Shown: positions 34,228 through 43,296, numbered from the stretch's first letter. The stretch is 64,000 nucleotides of DNA from Allofournierella massiliensis (GCF_004345265.1 NZ_SLUM01000002.1:124001-188000); one strand, 5' to 3'. Translations and numbers: made by a program. The notes: generated by a model not told the origin, from the letters alone.

Positions 34228-36789
34228 TTATTTGCCCCCTTTCTTATAGAAGGTGTCCTGGATAGGAAGCTTGGTACGGAACACGCCGTCCACACGGTAG
34301 GCCGCATGTGCTGCAGCGGGAGCCGCGGGAATGGCGCTGATCTCGCCCACGCCCTTGGCGCCGAAGGTGTTCTGATCGTCGGTGCCCTTCTCCACGAAAA
34401 TGACCTCGATGGGAGGTACGTCGGTGGCGCGCAGCAGGCCCAAAGTGCCGTACTTGCTCTTCACATAGCCGTTCTCCATCTTGAAGTCCTCGGTGAGGCC
34501 ATAGCCCAGAGCCATAACCACGCCGCCTTCAATCTGACCGGCGCAGGACTGATAGTTGACCACGCGGCCAACGTCGTGAGCGGCAACCACCTTGACGACC
34601 TTCTTGTTCTCGTCCATGATGACCACCTGAGCCGCGTAGCCATAGGCCACATGGCTCACCGGGTTGGGCTTGTCGCTGCCCATGCGGTCGGTCACGCCGC
34701 TGTATTCGCCGTAGAAGCTCTGGCCTTCCAGATCCTCCAGGGTGTGGCCTGCCAGCGCGTTGGCCAGCTCACCGGCCGCACGGCGGGTCGCCTCGCCGCA
34801 GAACACGGTCTGACGGGACGCGGTGGAGGTACCGGAGTTGGGGGTGATGGCCGTATCGGCACGCTCGTGGAAGATGTGCTGCGGGTCCACACCGGTGACC
34901 TCGTTCACGATCTGGGTGCATACAGTGGCAACGCCCTGGCCCATGCAGGCGGCACTGGTGCGGATGTGCACCTTGCCGTCCACCACAGCCAGGCTGCAGC
35001 GGCCGATATCCGGCAGGCCTACGCCCACGCCGCTGTTCTTCATGCAGCCGGCAATGCCTGCGTAGGGGCTGCTCTCGTAGGCTTCCTTCACGGCCTCCAG
35101 GCACTCGGCATAACCGGTCTCGGGGCCGGCGATCTGGCCATTGGGCAGCACCTGACCGGGACGGATGGCGTTGCGGTAACGGATCTCCCAGGGGCTGATG
35201 CCCACCTTCTCGGCCAGAAGATCCAGGTTCAGCTCGGCAGCGAAGCAGCTCTGGGTCACGCCGAAGCCGCGGAACGCGCCGCCGGGTACGTTGTTGGTGT
35301 AAACGCAGATGCCGGTGATGTCCACATTCTGGAAGTTGTAGGGGCCGCCGCAGTGGGTGCAGGCACGCTGCAGAACCGGGCCGCCCAGGCTGGCGTAAGC
35401 GCCGCAGTCGGAGATCAGGGTGGCCTTCATGGCCAGCAGCTTGCCGTTCTCGTCACATGCGGTGGTCACGTCCATTTCCATGGCATGGCGCTTGGTGTGG
35501 ATGTTCAGGCTTTCCTGACGGCTGAACTTCACCTTTACGGGGCGGCCGGTGGCCCAGGCCATCAGCGCCGCGTGGTGCTGCACGCTCATATCCTCCTTGC
35601 CGCCGAAGCCGCCGCCCACCAGCTTGGTCTGGCAGCGAACCTTCTCGGGAGGAATCTGCAGCATACGGGAGATTTCCTTCTGCTCGTCGTATACCGACTG
35701 GCTGGCGGTGTACATCAGCAGGCCACCCTCGCCGTCCGGAATACCGATGGCACACTCAGGCTCCATGAAGGCATGGTCGGTCATGGGAGTGGAGTAATGC
35801 TGGGTCACCACATAGGGCGCGCTGGCGATCACCTCTTCGGCGTTGCCGCGCTTGAGCACTTCCTTGGTGAGGATGTTACCCTTTTCATGCAGCTTCGGGG
35901 CATCCGGCTGCATGGCCTTGATGGGATCGGTGAGGGGCTCCAGCTCGGTGTAGGTCACGTCCACCAGATCCAGGACCTCGTCCAGGGTCTCCTTGTGGTT
36001 GGTGGCCACCAGTACGATGGCGTCGCCAATATAGCGGGTGCAGTCACCCTCGGCGATCAGCACATCCCAGTCCTGGATGATGTGGCCGGTCTTGTTGAAG
36101 GGCACATCCTTGGCGGTGAGGATCTTCACCACGTCGGGATGAGCCAGAGCGCGGGTCAGGTCGATCTTTTCCACGCGGGCTCTGGGGTACTTGGAGCGCA
36201 GGGCCTTGGCGTAGATCATGCCGGGGACCTTGATATCGTCCACGAACAGGCCGGTGCCCAGCACCTTCTCCTCCACGTCCACGCGGGGGAAGTGTGCTCC
36301 GATGCGGGCCTCGCTGTCGTCCTGGGGAACGGGCAGGTTCTCACGGAACATCTTGGCGGCCAGCAGAATGGCCTCCTCGATGCGAACATAACCGGTGCAG
36401 CGGCAGATGTTGCCGCGGATGGCCTTCTTCACATCCTCGCGGGTGGGGTTCAGGTTCTCATCCAGCAGACTCTTGGCGCTGATCACCATGCCGGGGATAC
36501 AGAAGCCGCACTGTACCGCGCCGGTCTGGCCGAAGGCGTACACATAAACCGCACGCTCGCGCTCGGTCAGGCCTTCCACGGTGGTGATGTGCTTGCCGTC
36601 CATCTTTTCGGTGGTGAACACACAGGCCTTGGTCTTCTTGCCGTCCACCAGGACGGTGCAGGTGCCGCAGGCGCCCTCGCCGCAGCCGTTCTTCACGCTG
36701 GTCAGCCGCAGGTCCTCCCGCAGGTACTCCAGCAGTTTGATGTTTTTATCGGTGTGGTACTCCACGCCGTTTACATATAAAGTGTACAT
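34228..36789 (-). CDS. Selenium-dependent-type xanthine dehydrogenase, FeS plus molybdenum domains
   Basis: 853 aa, the size of the Se_dep_XDH family. Residues 1-160 bind two [2Fe-2S] clusters: C36, C41, C44, C56 (CGEGACGTC) and C94, C97, C129, C131 (CGFC, CRC). From about 165 comes the molybdopterin domain: LGTGLFVDDIKVPGMIYA, LVGGGFGGKEDMS, AFRGFGVTQSCFAAE, and the catalytic Glu near the end in KGVGEISAIPAAPA. The FAD domain of classic XDH is missing, so electrons must leave to another protein, plausibly YgfK or ferredoxin. There is no in-frame UGA; any selenium is a labile ligand, not selenocysteine. It would interconvert xanthine, hypoxanthine or urate-level purines. Confidence 0.92.
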   Translation of the reverse strand: MYTLYVNGVEYHTDKNIKLLEYLREDLRLTSVKNGCGEGACGTCTVLVDGKKTKACVFTTEKMDGKHITTVEGLTERERAVYVYAFGQTGAVQCGFCIPGMVISAKSLLDENLNPTREDVKKAIRGNICRCTGYVRIEEAILLAAKMFRENLPVPQDDSEARIGAHFPRVDVEEKVLGTGLFVDDIKVPGMIYAKALRSKYPRARVEKIDLTRALAHPDVVKILTAKDVPFNKTGHIIQDWDVLIAEGDCTRYIGDAIVLVATNHKETLDEVLDLVDVTYTELEPLTDPIKAMQPDAPKLHEKGNILTKEVLKRGNAEEVIASAPYVVTQHYSTPMTDHAFMEPECAIGIPDGEGGLLMYTASQSVYDEQKEISRMLQIPPEKVRCQTKLVGGGFGGKEDMSVQHHAALMAWATGRPVKVKFSRQESLNIHTKRHAMEMDVTTACDENGKLLAMKATLISDCGAYASLGGPVLQRACTHCGGPYNFQNVDITGICVYTNNVPGGAFRGFGVTQSCFAAELNLDLLAEKVGISPWEIRYRNAIRPGQVLPNGQIAGPETGYAECLEAVKEAYESSPYAGIAGCMKNSGVGVGLPDIGRCSLAVVDGKVHIRTSAACMGQGVATVCTQIVNEVTGVDPQHIFHERADTAITPNSGTSTASRQTVFCGEATRRAAGELANALAGHTLEDLEGQSFYGEYSGVTDRMGSDKPNPVSHVAYGYAAQVVIMDENKKVVKVVAAHDVGRVVNYQSCAGQIEGGVVMALGYGLTEDFKMENGYVKSKYGTLGLLRATDVPPIEVIFVEKGTDDQNTFGAKGVGEISAIPAAPAAAHAAYRVDGVFRTKLPIQDTFYKKGGK

Positions 36790-36802
36790 GGAGACGCTCC
36801 TT

Positions 36803-38161
36803 TCAGCGCTTCACGTAGGTGCCGGCCAGCAGACCGGTAGGCTGGCCGTATTCCGCCGCCAGCACGCCGCCCACGAATACTGCTTTGGGCATGCCGGTTA
36901 CGGCAAAGCCCTCGTAAGGGGTATAGTCCACATTTTGCTGCTGCCGGGCCGCGGTGATTACCGTTTTCGCCTCGGGGTCCCACACGGTCACGTCCGCATC
37001 CGACCCAACGGCCAGCACACCCTTGCGGGGATACATGCCGAAGAGCTTTGCGGGGTTTTCGGCCAACAGACGGCAGAAGTCGGTGACGGCCAGCTCACCG
37101 GACTGCACCATGCTGGTGTAGACCACCATGGGCCGGTGCTCAATGCCGGGGCCGCCGTTGGGGATCTTGGTGAAATCCTCGATTCCCAGGTCCTTCTGTC
37201 CTTTGAAATTGTAGCTGCAATGATCGGTGGCAATGGTGTCGATCTCCCCTGCCGCCACCGCCTTGCGCAGCGCCTGTACATCGGCGGGGGTGCGCAGCGG
37301 CGGGCTCATCACATATTTGGCTCCTTCGAAGCCAGGGGCTTTGTAGCGGCTTTCGTCCATGGTCAGGTACTGGGGGCAGGTCTCGGCATAAACCTTCACG
37401 CCCTTTTTCCGGGCGGCGCGAACCTCCTCCAGGCCCAGCTCGGTGCTCAGATGCACCACATGGACCGGCGTGCCTGCCAGTTTGCCCAGATAGCACAGCC
37501 GGTTCACCGCTTCGGCTTCCACCTCAGCGGGACGGCTGACCGGATGGGCATCCGGGCCGAAATGGCCCAGCTCCTTCTGGCGAGCCTGCAGCTCATTCAC
37601 CAGCAGACCGTTCTCACAGTGCACGCCCAGGATGCCGCCGAAGGGCTTGAGCGACTGGAGAATCTCCAGCAGCTCCGCGTCGTTCACCTTCAGCGCATCG
37701 TAGGCCATGTAAGCCTTGAAACTGGTCACGCCCCGGCGGAACATTTCGGGCAGCTCTGCCTTCACCTGGTCATTCCAGTCGGTGATGGCCATGTGGAAGG
37801 CGTAGTTGCAGCTGCACTTGCCGTCCGCCTTTTTGTGCCAGGCGTCCAGTGCATCGTTCAGGGTGCCACCCTTATCCTGGGTGGCGAAATCCACGATGGT
37901 GGTGGTACCACCGCAGACCGCGGCGCGGGTGCCGGTGGTGAAATCATCTGCCGTTACCAGCGAGCCGCTTTCCATATCCAGATGAGTGTGGCCGTCGATG
38001 AAGCCGGGGAACACATAGCAGCCCGCGGCGTCATGAACGGTGTCCCCCTCACCCGGTTCAATGTGAGGTTCGATGGCGACGATGCGGCCGCCATCCAGAG
38101 CCAGGTCGGCCCTGGTCAGCCCCGAGGGGCTGACCAGCTGGCCGTTTTGAATGATAATCAA
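36803..38161 (-). CDS. hydA: Hydantoinase/dihydropyrimidinase-family amidohydrolase
   Basis: 452 aa. Binuclear metal site: H58 and H60 (PGFIDGHTHLDM), the carbamylated K149 (TSFKAYMAYD), then PVHVVHLSTELG and ATDHCSYNFKGQ. C-terminal GSDADVTVWDPE is standard. It opens cyclic ureides (five- or six-membered rings) to N-carbamoyl acids. In this operon the ring would come from reductive attack on urate-type purines by YgfK. It lies between ygfK and xdh with short gaps (30 and 13 bases). Whether the substrate is a hydantoin or a dihydropyrimidine is open. Confidence 0.92.
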   Translation of the reverse strand: MIIIQNGQLVSPSGLTRADLALDGGRIVAIEPHIEPGEGDTVHDAAGCYVFPGFIDGHTHLDMESGSLVTADDFTTGTRAAVCGGTTTIVDFATQDKGGTLNDALDAWHKKADGKCSCNYAFHMAITDWNDQVKAELPEMFRRGVTSFKAYMAYDALKVNDAELLEILQSLKPFGGILGVHCENGLLVNELQARQKELGHFGPDAHPVSRPAEVEAEAVNRLCYLGKLAGTPVHVVHLSTELGLEEVRAARKKGVKVYAETCPQYLTMDESRYKAPGFEGAKYVMSPPLRTPADVQALRKAVAAGEIDTIATDHCSYNFKGQKDLGIEDFTKIPNGGPGIEHRPMVVYTSMVQSGELAVTDFCRLLAENPAKLFGMYPRKGVLAVGSDADVTVWDPEAKTVITAARQQQNVDYTPYEGFAVTGMPKAVFVGGVLAAEYGQPTGLLAGTYVKR

Positions 38162-38191
38162 ACGAATCCCTTCTTTACTCGCAGAGCTGGA

Positions 38192-41167
38192 TTACAGGCA
38201 GTAGGCGTAATCCTTCAGAATGGTCTCGATCAGGGCCTTGATGGGGCCATAGGTGGTGGTATCCTGCGCCAGAACGGTCTCGTACTCGGCATCGCCCAGA
38301 CGGATCTTCACCTTACCGGCAGCGGCATCCAGTACGCAGAAGCCGGGGTTCTGGCTGTCGGCCATATCGGCCTCGGAAGCGAACACGGTGAACTTGTCCT
38401 TGTAGGGAGAGCTGGCGTAGGGGCAGAACACGGCGCAGTTGCCGCACTCGTTGCACATCTTGTCCACATGGACCACCTGCTCCTTGGCCATGCCGGGCAC
38501 CTTGATGGCCAGGTTGGCGCGGTTGGGGCAAACGTCCACGCAGTTCTCACACACGGCGCTGCAGCCCAGGCAGCGGTCGCTCTCGGCCTTGGCGTCCACA
38601 TAGCCGCCCAGCAGGCTGCGCTTTGCCTTCAGCTGAGAAGCCTCGGCGGTGAAGTCGATGGTCTTCACGGCGCTGGCCAGAATGTTCATGGCAGCGGCGG
38701 TGGCGTCGGCGATGGCTTCCACAACGGTGGCGGGGCCACGCTTGGCGTCGCCCACAACATAGATGCCGTTCTCAGCCTTGCAGTCGGCGTCGACCTTGGC
38801 CTTGCCCTTCTCGTCCACGGCAATGCCGCTGGTCAGGAAGGTGGCGGTGTCAACCTTCTCACCGATGGCAGCGATCACGCAGGAGGCAGGCAGCTCGGTG
38901 GTCTCACCGGTGGCCTCGGGGCTGCGGCGGCCGGAAGCATCGGGAGCGCCCAGACGCATCACGTCGCAAACCAGCTTGCCGTCCTTCAGGGCAACGGGAG
39001 CCAGCAGCTCGCAGAACTCCACGCCATCGGCCAGAGCCAGCTCCAGCTCTTCCTCATCGGCAGGCATGTAACGCTTGCTGCGGCGGTATACCAGGCGAAC
39101 GTTGGCGGCGCCGGCGCGCTTGGCGGCACGGGCAGCATCCATGGCGGTGTTGCCGCCGCCGATGACAACCACGTCGTTGCCCAGGTTCAGGGTCTCGGGG
39201 GCGTTCTTCTGACGATCCAGGTACTCCAGAACGTTCAGGGCCTCGCCGCCCTCCAGCTTCAGAGCGCCGTGGTTCCAGGCGCCGTTGGCCAGAATCACAT
39301 GGGTGTAGCCCTGACCCAGCAGCTCAGCGGGATTGGCCACATTGGTATTCAGCTTCACTTCCACGCCCAGCTTCTCCAGCAGAGCAGCGTCCTTGGCGAT
39401 GGCTTCGTCGCTGATACGGAAACCGGGGATGACGTGCTTTACGATGCCGCCCAGAGCGTTGCGCTTCTCGAAGATGGTGGCCTTTGCGCCAGCCTTGGCC
39501 AGGAAGTAGGCCGCAGCCATACCGGCGGGGCCGCCGCCCACGATGGCAACGTTCTCGCTGCGGGGAGCGCCGGCCTTCAGGCCAGCCAGGAAGGCGTCGT
39601 AGCCGCCCTCGGCAGCTGCCAGCTTGGCAGCGCGGATCTGCACGCTCTCCTCGTAGAAGTTACGGGTGCACTTGGTCATGCAGCGGTGGCTGCAGATGGT
39701 GCCGGTGATGAAAGGCAGGGGGTTCTTCTCGCAGATAACCTGCAGAGCTTCCACCAGCTTGCCCTCGCCCACCAGCTGAATGTAGGTGGGAATGTCCTGA
39801 TGGATGGGGCAGCCGGCCTCTTCACAGGGAGCCACGAAGCAGTCGATCAGGGGAACGTCCTGCTTCATCTTGCGGCTGGGCAGAGGCTTGATGGGCTTCA
39901 CATGGTGAGCGTCGGTCTTGACGGAATCCACCAGAGCGCCCAGCTTCTCCATATCCACACCGGCGAAGGGAACGTAGTCCATGGCAACCAGCTTGTCGGC
40001 CATGGGACGCAGGCGGTTGTATCCGCCGGGCTTCAGCAGGGTGGTGGCCAGGGTGATGGGCCAGATGCCGGTGTTGAAGATACGGTCGATGTTGAAGTAG
40101 TCCGCGCCGCCGGAGTAGGATACCCGCAGCTTGCCGCCGAACTCCTTCTCCACCTTCTGAGCCAGGCTGATGGACAGCGGATACAGGCTCTTGCCGCTCA
40201 TGTACATCTCCTCACCGGGCAGCTCGCCGGCAGCGATGGTTACGGGGAAGGTGTTGGTCAGCTTGATGCCGAATTCCACGTTGTTGGAAGCGGCCAGATC
40301 CAGCAGACGATTGAACATGGGGATGGCGTCCTCAAACTGCAGGTCGCCCTTGAAGTGATGGTCGTCGAATACGATGTAATCGTAGCCCATGTCGTCCAGG
40401 GTCTTGCGGGCGAATTCGTAACCCAGCAGAGTGGGGTTGCACTTGATGTAGGTGTTCAGCTTCTTCTCGTTGATGAGGTAGGTGGCAATGCGCTCGATCT
40501 CATCCGGGGGGCAGCCGTGCAGGGTGGACAGGGTGATGGAGGTGCAGACATGGGGATTGATGGCGTCGATGTAAGCGGCATCAATGCCGTTCAGGCGGTT
40601 CAGGTTGGCCTTGGCCCATTCCACGCACTCAGCCCAGATCTTGCTGGTGGAGGCGTCCTTCATGCCCTCGATGTAGGTGTTCACCTTCTCGCTCTGGATG
40701 CCGGCCAGATCGTAGCCAACGCTCATGTTGAATACGAAGCCGTTCTCGCTGCCCAGGCCGTACATGCGGCTGATCAGCTTCAGGGCGAACCAGGCCTTCA
40801 CATACTCTTCAAAGGCCTGGGGAACGCGCAGCTCGGTGCTCCATTCCACGTTGTAGCACTCGTCCTCTGCCTTGATGCAGGGCTTGGAGACGGGCAGGTC
40901 CTCACCGTCGATGATCTGAACGGTCTTGACCTCGAAGAAGCGGCTGCCGCCGGCGTATGCGGCGATCAGGTTCTGAGCCAGCTGGGTGTGAGGGCCGGCA
41001 GCGGGGCCGAAGGGGGTCTCGATCTGCTCGGTGAAGATGGGCAGAGTCTTGCCGGCGGTGTGCTTGTAGATGTCACCAACGCCGAAGATGGTGCCCTGCT
41101 GGGCGTACTCGGTGAGGACCCAATCCATCAGTTCAGCAAACGGAATGGGGCGCATGATGTCGCTCAT
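38192..41167 (-). CDS. ygfK: YgfK-type putative selenate reductase-family flavoprotein
   Basis: 991 aa, full family length. An N-terminal half (1 to about 420) resembles the dihydropyrimidine dehydrogenase-like barrel (TLHGCPPDEIERIATYLI, LRVSYSGGADYFNIDRIF). The second half is a GltA-like FeS-FAD-NAD(P)H module: CEEAGCPIHQDIPTYI, VAIVGGGPAGMAAAYFLAKAG, VVVIGGGNTAMDAARAAKRAG. The C-terminus carries two ferredoxin-like Cys sets (CLGCSAVCENCVDVCP and CNECGNCAVFCP). The family name selenate reductase comes from genomic association; the domain order equals a PreTA-like ring reductase. In this operon it would reduce the purine ring. Cytoplasmic. Confidence 0.93.
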   Translation of the reverse strand: MSDIMRPIPFAELMDWVLTEYAQQGTIFGVGDIYKHTAGKTLPIFTEQIETPFGPAAGPHTQLAQNLIAAYAGGSRFFEVKTVQIIDGEDLPVSKPCIKAEDECYNVEWSTELRVPQAFEEYVKAWFALKLISRMYGLGSENGFVFNMSVGYDLAGIQSEKVNTYIEGMKDASTSKIWAECVEWAKANLNRLNGIDAAYIDAINPHVCTSITLSTLHGCPPDEIERIATYLINEKKLNTYIKCNPTLLGYEFARKTLDDMGYDYIVFDDHHFKGDLQFEDAIPMFNRLLDLAASNNVEFGIKLTNTFPVTIAAGELPGEEMYMSGKSLYPLSISLAQKVEKEFGGKLRVSYSGGADYFNIDRIFNTGIWPITLATTLLKPGGYNRLRPMADKLVAMDYVPFAGVDMEKLGALVDSVKTDAHHVKPIKPLPSRKMKQDVPLIDCFVAPCEEAGCPIHQDIPTYIQLVGEGKLVEALQVICEKNPLPFITGTICSHRCMTKCTRNFYEESVQIRAAKLAAAEGGYDAFLAGLKAGAPRSENVAIVGGGPAGMAAAYFLAKAGAKATIFEKRNALGGIVKHVIPGFRISDEAIAKDAALLEKLGVEVKLNTNVANPAELLGQGYTHVILANGAWNHGALKLEGGEALNVLEYLDRQKNAPETLNLGNDVVVIGGGNTAMDAARAAKRAGAANVRLVYRRSKRYMPADEEELELALADGVEFCELLAPVALKDGKLVCDVMRLGAPDASGRRSPEATGETTELPASCVIAAIGEKVDTATFLTSGIAVDEKGKAKVDADCKAENGIYVVGDAKRGPATVVEAIADATAAAMNILASAVKTIDFTAEASQLKAKRSLLGGYVDAKAESDRCLGCSAVCENCVDVCPNRANLAIKVPGMAKEQVVHVDKMCNECGNCAVFCPYASSPYKDKFTVFASEADMADSQNPGFCVLDAAAGKVKIRLGDAEYETVLAQDTTTYGPIKALIETILKDYAYCL

Positions 41168-41269
41168 AATGATTCTCCTTTTTCTCTCAAATTCATCGCC
41201 CGCTTTGAAGGCGGACGCCGGTTCCCGTGCTGTTTTGAGCCCGCACGGAGGCTTTTTTACACAGGTTGG

Positions 41270-41321
41270 GGCACAAAGAGCCCGCCCGGGTCTGCCGGGT
41301 GCAAACCGGGCTCTTTGTGCC
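41270..41321 (-). promoter_or_regulatory. 15-bp perfect hairpin between ssnA and ygfK
   Basis: GGCACAAAGAGCCCG and CGGGCTCTTTGTGCC pair perfectly around a 22-base loop. There is no U run directly after it, so it likely protects the ssnA mRNA or sets the ssnA:ygfK ratio. Confidence 0.55.
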
Positions 41322-41335
41322 TATAGGGGCTTGAA

Positions 41336-42673
41336 TCAGCGGCCCGCGTTGATGCGGTTCCACAGATCGGCGCTCTGCTCGCGGCAGTGGGCCAGAACAG
41401 CTTCCTTGTCGATGCCGATCAGCTCGCGGTCCTTCATCTTGACCACGCCGTTGATGATGGTGGTCACCACACTGCGGCCGGTCATGCCGAACAGGATGTG
41501 GCTGTTGATGTTGGAGGCGTTCATCGGGGTCAGAGGATCGTAATCGGAAACGATCACGTCGGCGTAGGCGCCTTCCTTCAGGATGCCGATGGGCTTCTCG
41601 AAGAAGCGGCCGGCCATGGCGCGGTTGTTCTCGAACAGCATGGTGGGAATCTCGCCCCAGGCCACGTTGGGCTTGCAGGCATTGTGCTTATGCAGCACGT
41701 TGGCCACCTTGTAGCTCTCGGTCATGTCGTTGGTGTAGCCGTCGGTGCCCAGGCCCACGGTCAGGCCCTTCTCCATCATCTTCAGGATCGGGGGGCAGCC
41801 CACGGCGTTGCCCATGTTGCTTTCGGGGTTATGTACCACCATGGTGTTGGTGGCCTTCAGCAGGTCCATCTCGGCCTCATTGATGTAGATGCAGTGGCCG
41901 CAGATGGTCTTGTCGCCCAGGATGTCCATATCGTGCAGGCGGAACACCAGACGCTTGTTGTATTTGGTCAGGCTGTCGTACAGATCGTCGATGCCCTCGG
42001 CCACATGGATGTGGTAGCCGGCGCCCTCAGGCTTCTCGGCTGCGCAGTACTCCAGAGTCTTGTTGCTCAGGGTGAAGGGAGCGTGCATGCCCATCATGCC
42101 CTTGATCATGTCGGTGGTGTCGGCCTGGGCGTACTTGATGAAGTCCACGTTTTCCTTCACGGAAGCCTTCATCTTGTCCTCGCCGTCGCGATCGCTGATC
42201 TCGTAGCACAGGTTGGAGCGAACGCCGAACTCCTTGGCGCTCTCGGCAATGGAAAACAGGCTGCCCTCGATGCCGCCGTAGCTGGCATGGTGGTCAAAGA
42301 TGGTGGTCACGCCGTTCATGATGCAGTCCAGATAGGTGGCATCGGCGCTGGCCTTGGTGTCCGGCAGGAGCAGATTGCGGTCGATGGTCCACCACTGCTG
42401 ATCCAGAACCTCCAGGAAGTTGGTGGGATTGTTGCCCTTGATGGTCAGGCCCCGGGCAAAGGCGGAATAGATGTGGTTGTGGGCGTTGATGAAGCCGGGC
42501 ATGATCACGCCGCCCTTGGCGTCGATGAATTCGGCTTCGGGGTATTTGGCCTTCAGCGCGGCGGTCTCGCCCACCTCTTTGATCAGGTTACCCTCAATGG
42601 CAACACAGCCATTTTCCAGATAGGGGGTTGCGTCGTCGCGAGTGACCAGGCGGCCATTTCCCAAAAGATACAT
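41336..42673 (-). CDS. ssnA: SsnA-family putative aminohydrolase
   Basis: 445 aa from the ATG at 42673; an in-frame ATG two codons earlier (42679) is also possible, and both follow AAGGAGAAG. A start at 42769 would be inside the structured RNA and is rejected. Amidohydrolase metal motif NAHNHIYSAFARG (H-x-H), later MHAPFTLS, HIHVAEG and GLGTDGYTNDM with the catalytic Asp. The family is related to guanine deaminase/chlorohydrolase and was named from its link to selenium-purine genes. It would deaminate a purine or an opened-ring intermediate. First gene of the operon, behind two structured RNA motifs. Confidence 0.93.
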   Translation of the reverse strand: MYLLGNGRLVTRDDATPYLENGCVAIEGNLIKEVGETAALKAKYPEAEFIDAKGGVIMPGFINAHNHIYSAFARGLTIKGNNPTNFLEVLDQQWWTIDRNLLLPDTKASADATYLDCIMNGVTTIFDHHASYGGIEGSLFSIAESAKEFGVRSNLCYEISDRDGEDKMKASVKENVDFIKYAQADTTDMIKGMMGMHAPFTLSNKTLEYCAAEKPEGAGYHIHVAEGIDDLYDSLTKYNKRLVFRLHDMDILGDKTICGHCIYINEAEMDLLKATNTMVVHNPESNMGNAVGCPPILKMMEKGLTVGLGTDGYTNDMTESYKVANVLHKHNACKPNVAWGEIPTMLFENNRAMAGRFFEKPIGILKEGAYADVIVSDYDPLTPMNASNINSHILFGMTGRSVVTTIINGVVKMKDRELIGIDKEAVLAHCREQSADLWNRINAGR

Positions 42674-42722
42674 AACCATTCTTCTCCTTTTCTGCTCATG
42701 CGTTGTTATTCGGCTACAAACG

Positions 42723-42828
42723 AAAAACGGCTGTAACAGAACACACTGCTCACCATTTTGCCCTTGCATTTTGCCCTTGGCAGATGGATCACAGCCCGTG
42801 CGCGAAGCACTCCGTTACAGCCGTTTTA
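42723..42828 (-). ncRNA. Structured leader RNA motif A, proximal to ssnA
   Basis: On the minus strand this begins AACGGCTGTAACGGAG and closes with GTTACAGCCGTT, a perfect 12-bp outer stem, followed by TTTTT. Inside are the hairpin GTGC-TTCG-CGCAC and a region with a 13-base tandem duplication (42754-42779). It shares a 26-nt identical core (42795-42820) with motif B. The position in the 5' leader of ssnA and the closing stem next to a U run suggest a riboswitch-like regulator. A published ssnA motif and a xanthine riboswitch class exist in memory; I could not confirm a match. Confidence 0.7.
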
Positions 42829-42900
42829 TTCACCTTGATTTTTGTCTGATTTTTCCCTTTTTCCCTACGATTCACGACCCAATCATGATCAAAAAACACA

Positions 42901-42994
42901 AAAAAAGAACAGCCGTACCGTAACTGACGAACAGCACAACGCCTGTTGTGCCTGCCCAACCCGTGCGCGAAGCACTCCGTTACAGTTGGCTGTT
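42901..42994 (-). ncRNA. Structured leader RNA motif B, promoter-proximal
   Basis: Minus-strand reading starts AACAGCCAACTGTAACGGAG and ends GTTACGGTACGGCTGTT followed by CTTTTTTT. The closing stem covaries with motif A (GCUGUAAC/GUUACAGC there, ACUGUAAC/GUUACGGU here, still paired). The core hairpin is identical to A (26 nt, 42960-42985), and a second perfect hairpin GCACAAC-AGGC-GTTGTGC takes the variable arm. The U run directly after the stem gives terminator form. Two such units in series suggest graded or two-input control. Confidence 0.7.
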
Positions 42995-43044
42995 AAAAAT
43001 CAAACTATACCTGTGAGAAAAGTGTCATTCCTCACTGCACGTTC

Positions 43045-43073
43045 AGTATAGCACCATGATATTTGCCGTGCAA
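43045..43073 (-). promoter_or_regulatory. Sigma-A promoter of the purine operon
   Basis: Minus strand TTGCAC, 17 bases, TATACT. Transcription would start near 43038, giving a leader of about 365 nt that includes both RNA motifs before ssnA. Confidence 0.8.
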
Positions 43074-43243
43074 GTGGGTTCGAACGTTTTCTATTTTTTG
43101 CCTAAAGCTTCCAATTCATTGTTGTGCAAAACAGCAAAGTATTACTTTTATTTTTTCATCAAAATCACACGTTTCGGCCGTTTCCCCCCTATTTTTCCGA
43201 CGCTTTCATAGGAAATGACGCTTTTTAAAAGCTTTATATGTAT

Positions 43244-43282
43244 AAAAAAACAACGCCCGGATTGCAAACACAACCCGGGCGC
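43244..43282 (-). terminator. Terminator of the Fur-family gene
   Basis: GGCGCCCGGGTTG and CAATCCGGGCGTTG stem, followed by TTTTTTT on the minus strand. Confidence 0.88.
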
Positions 43283-43296
43283 CGAAAAAGCTTTTT

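Noticed and set aside
34228-36789. Possible selenocysteine in the selenium-dependent xanthine dehydrogenase
   Set aside because: The frame has no internal UGA and no SECIS-like need. Selenium in this family is thought to be a labile cofactor ligand.
36581-41326. A 1581-codon open frame on the plus strand opposite the hydantoinase and ygfK genes, and similar long antisense frames opposite xdh, nfnB and mutS2
   Set aside because: These are shadows produced by G+C-rich third codon positions. They are full of low-complexity His/Gly/Ala/Leu, lack domains, and the other strand encodes well-known enzymes.
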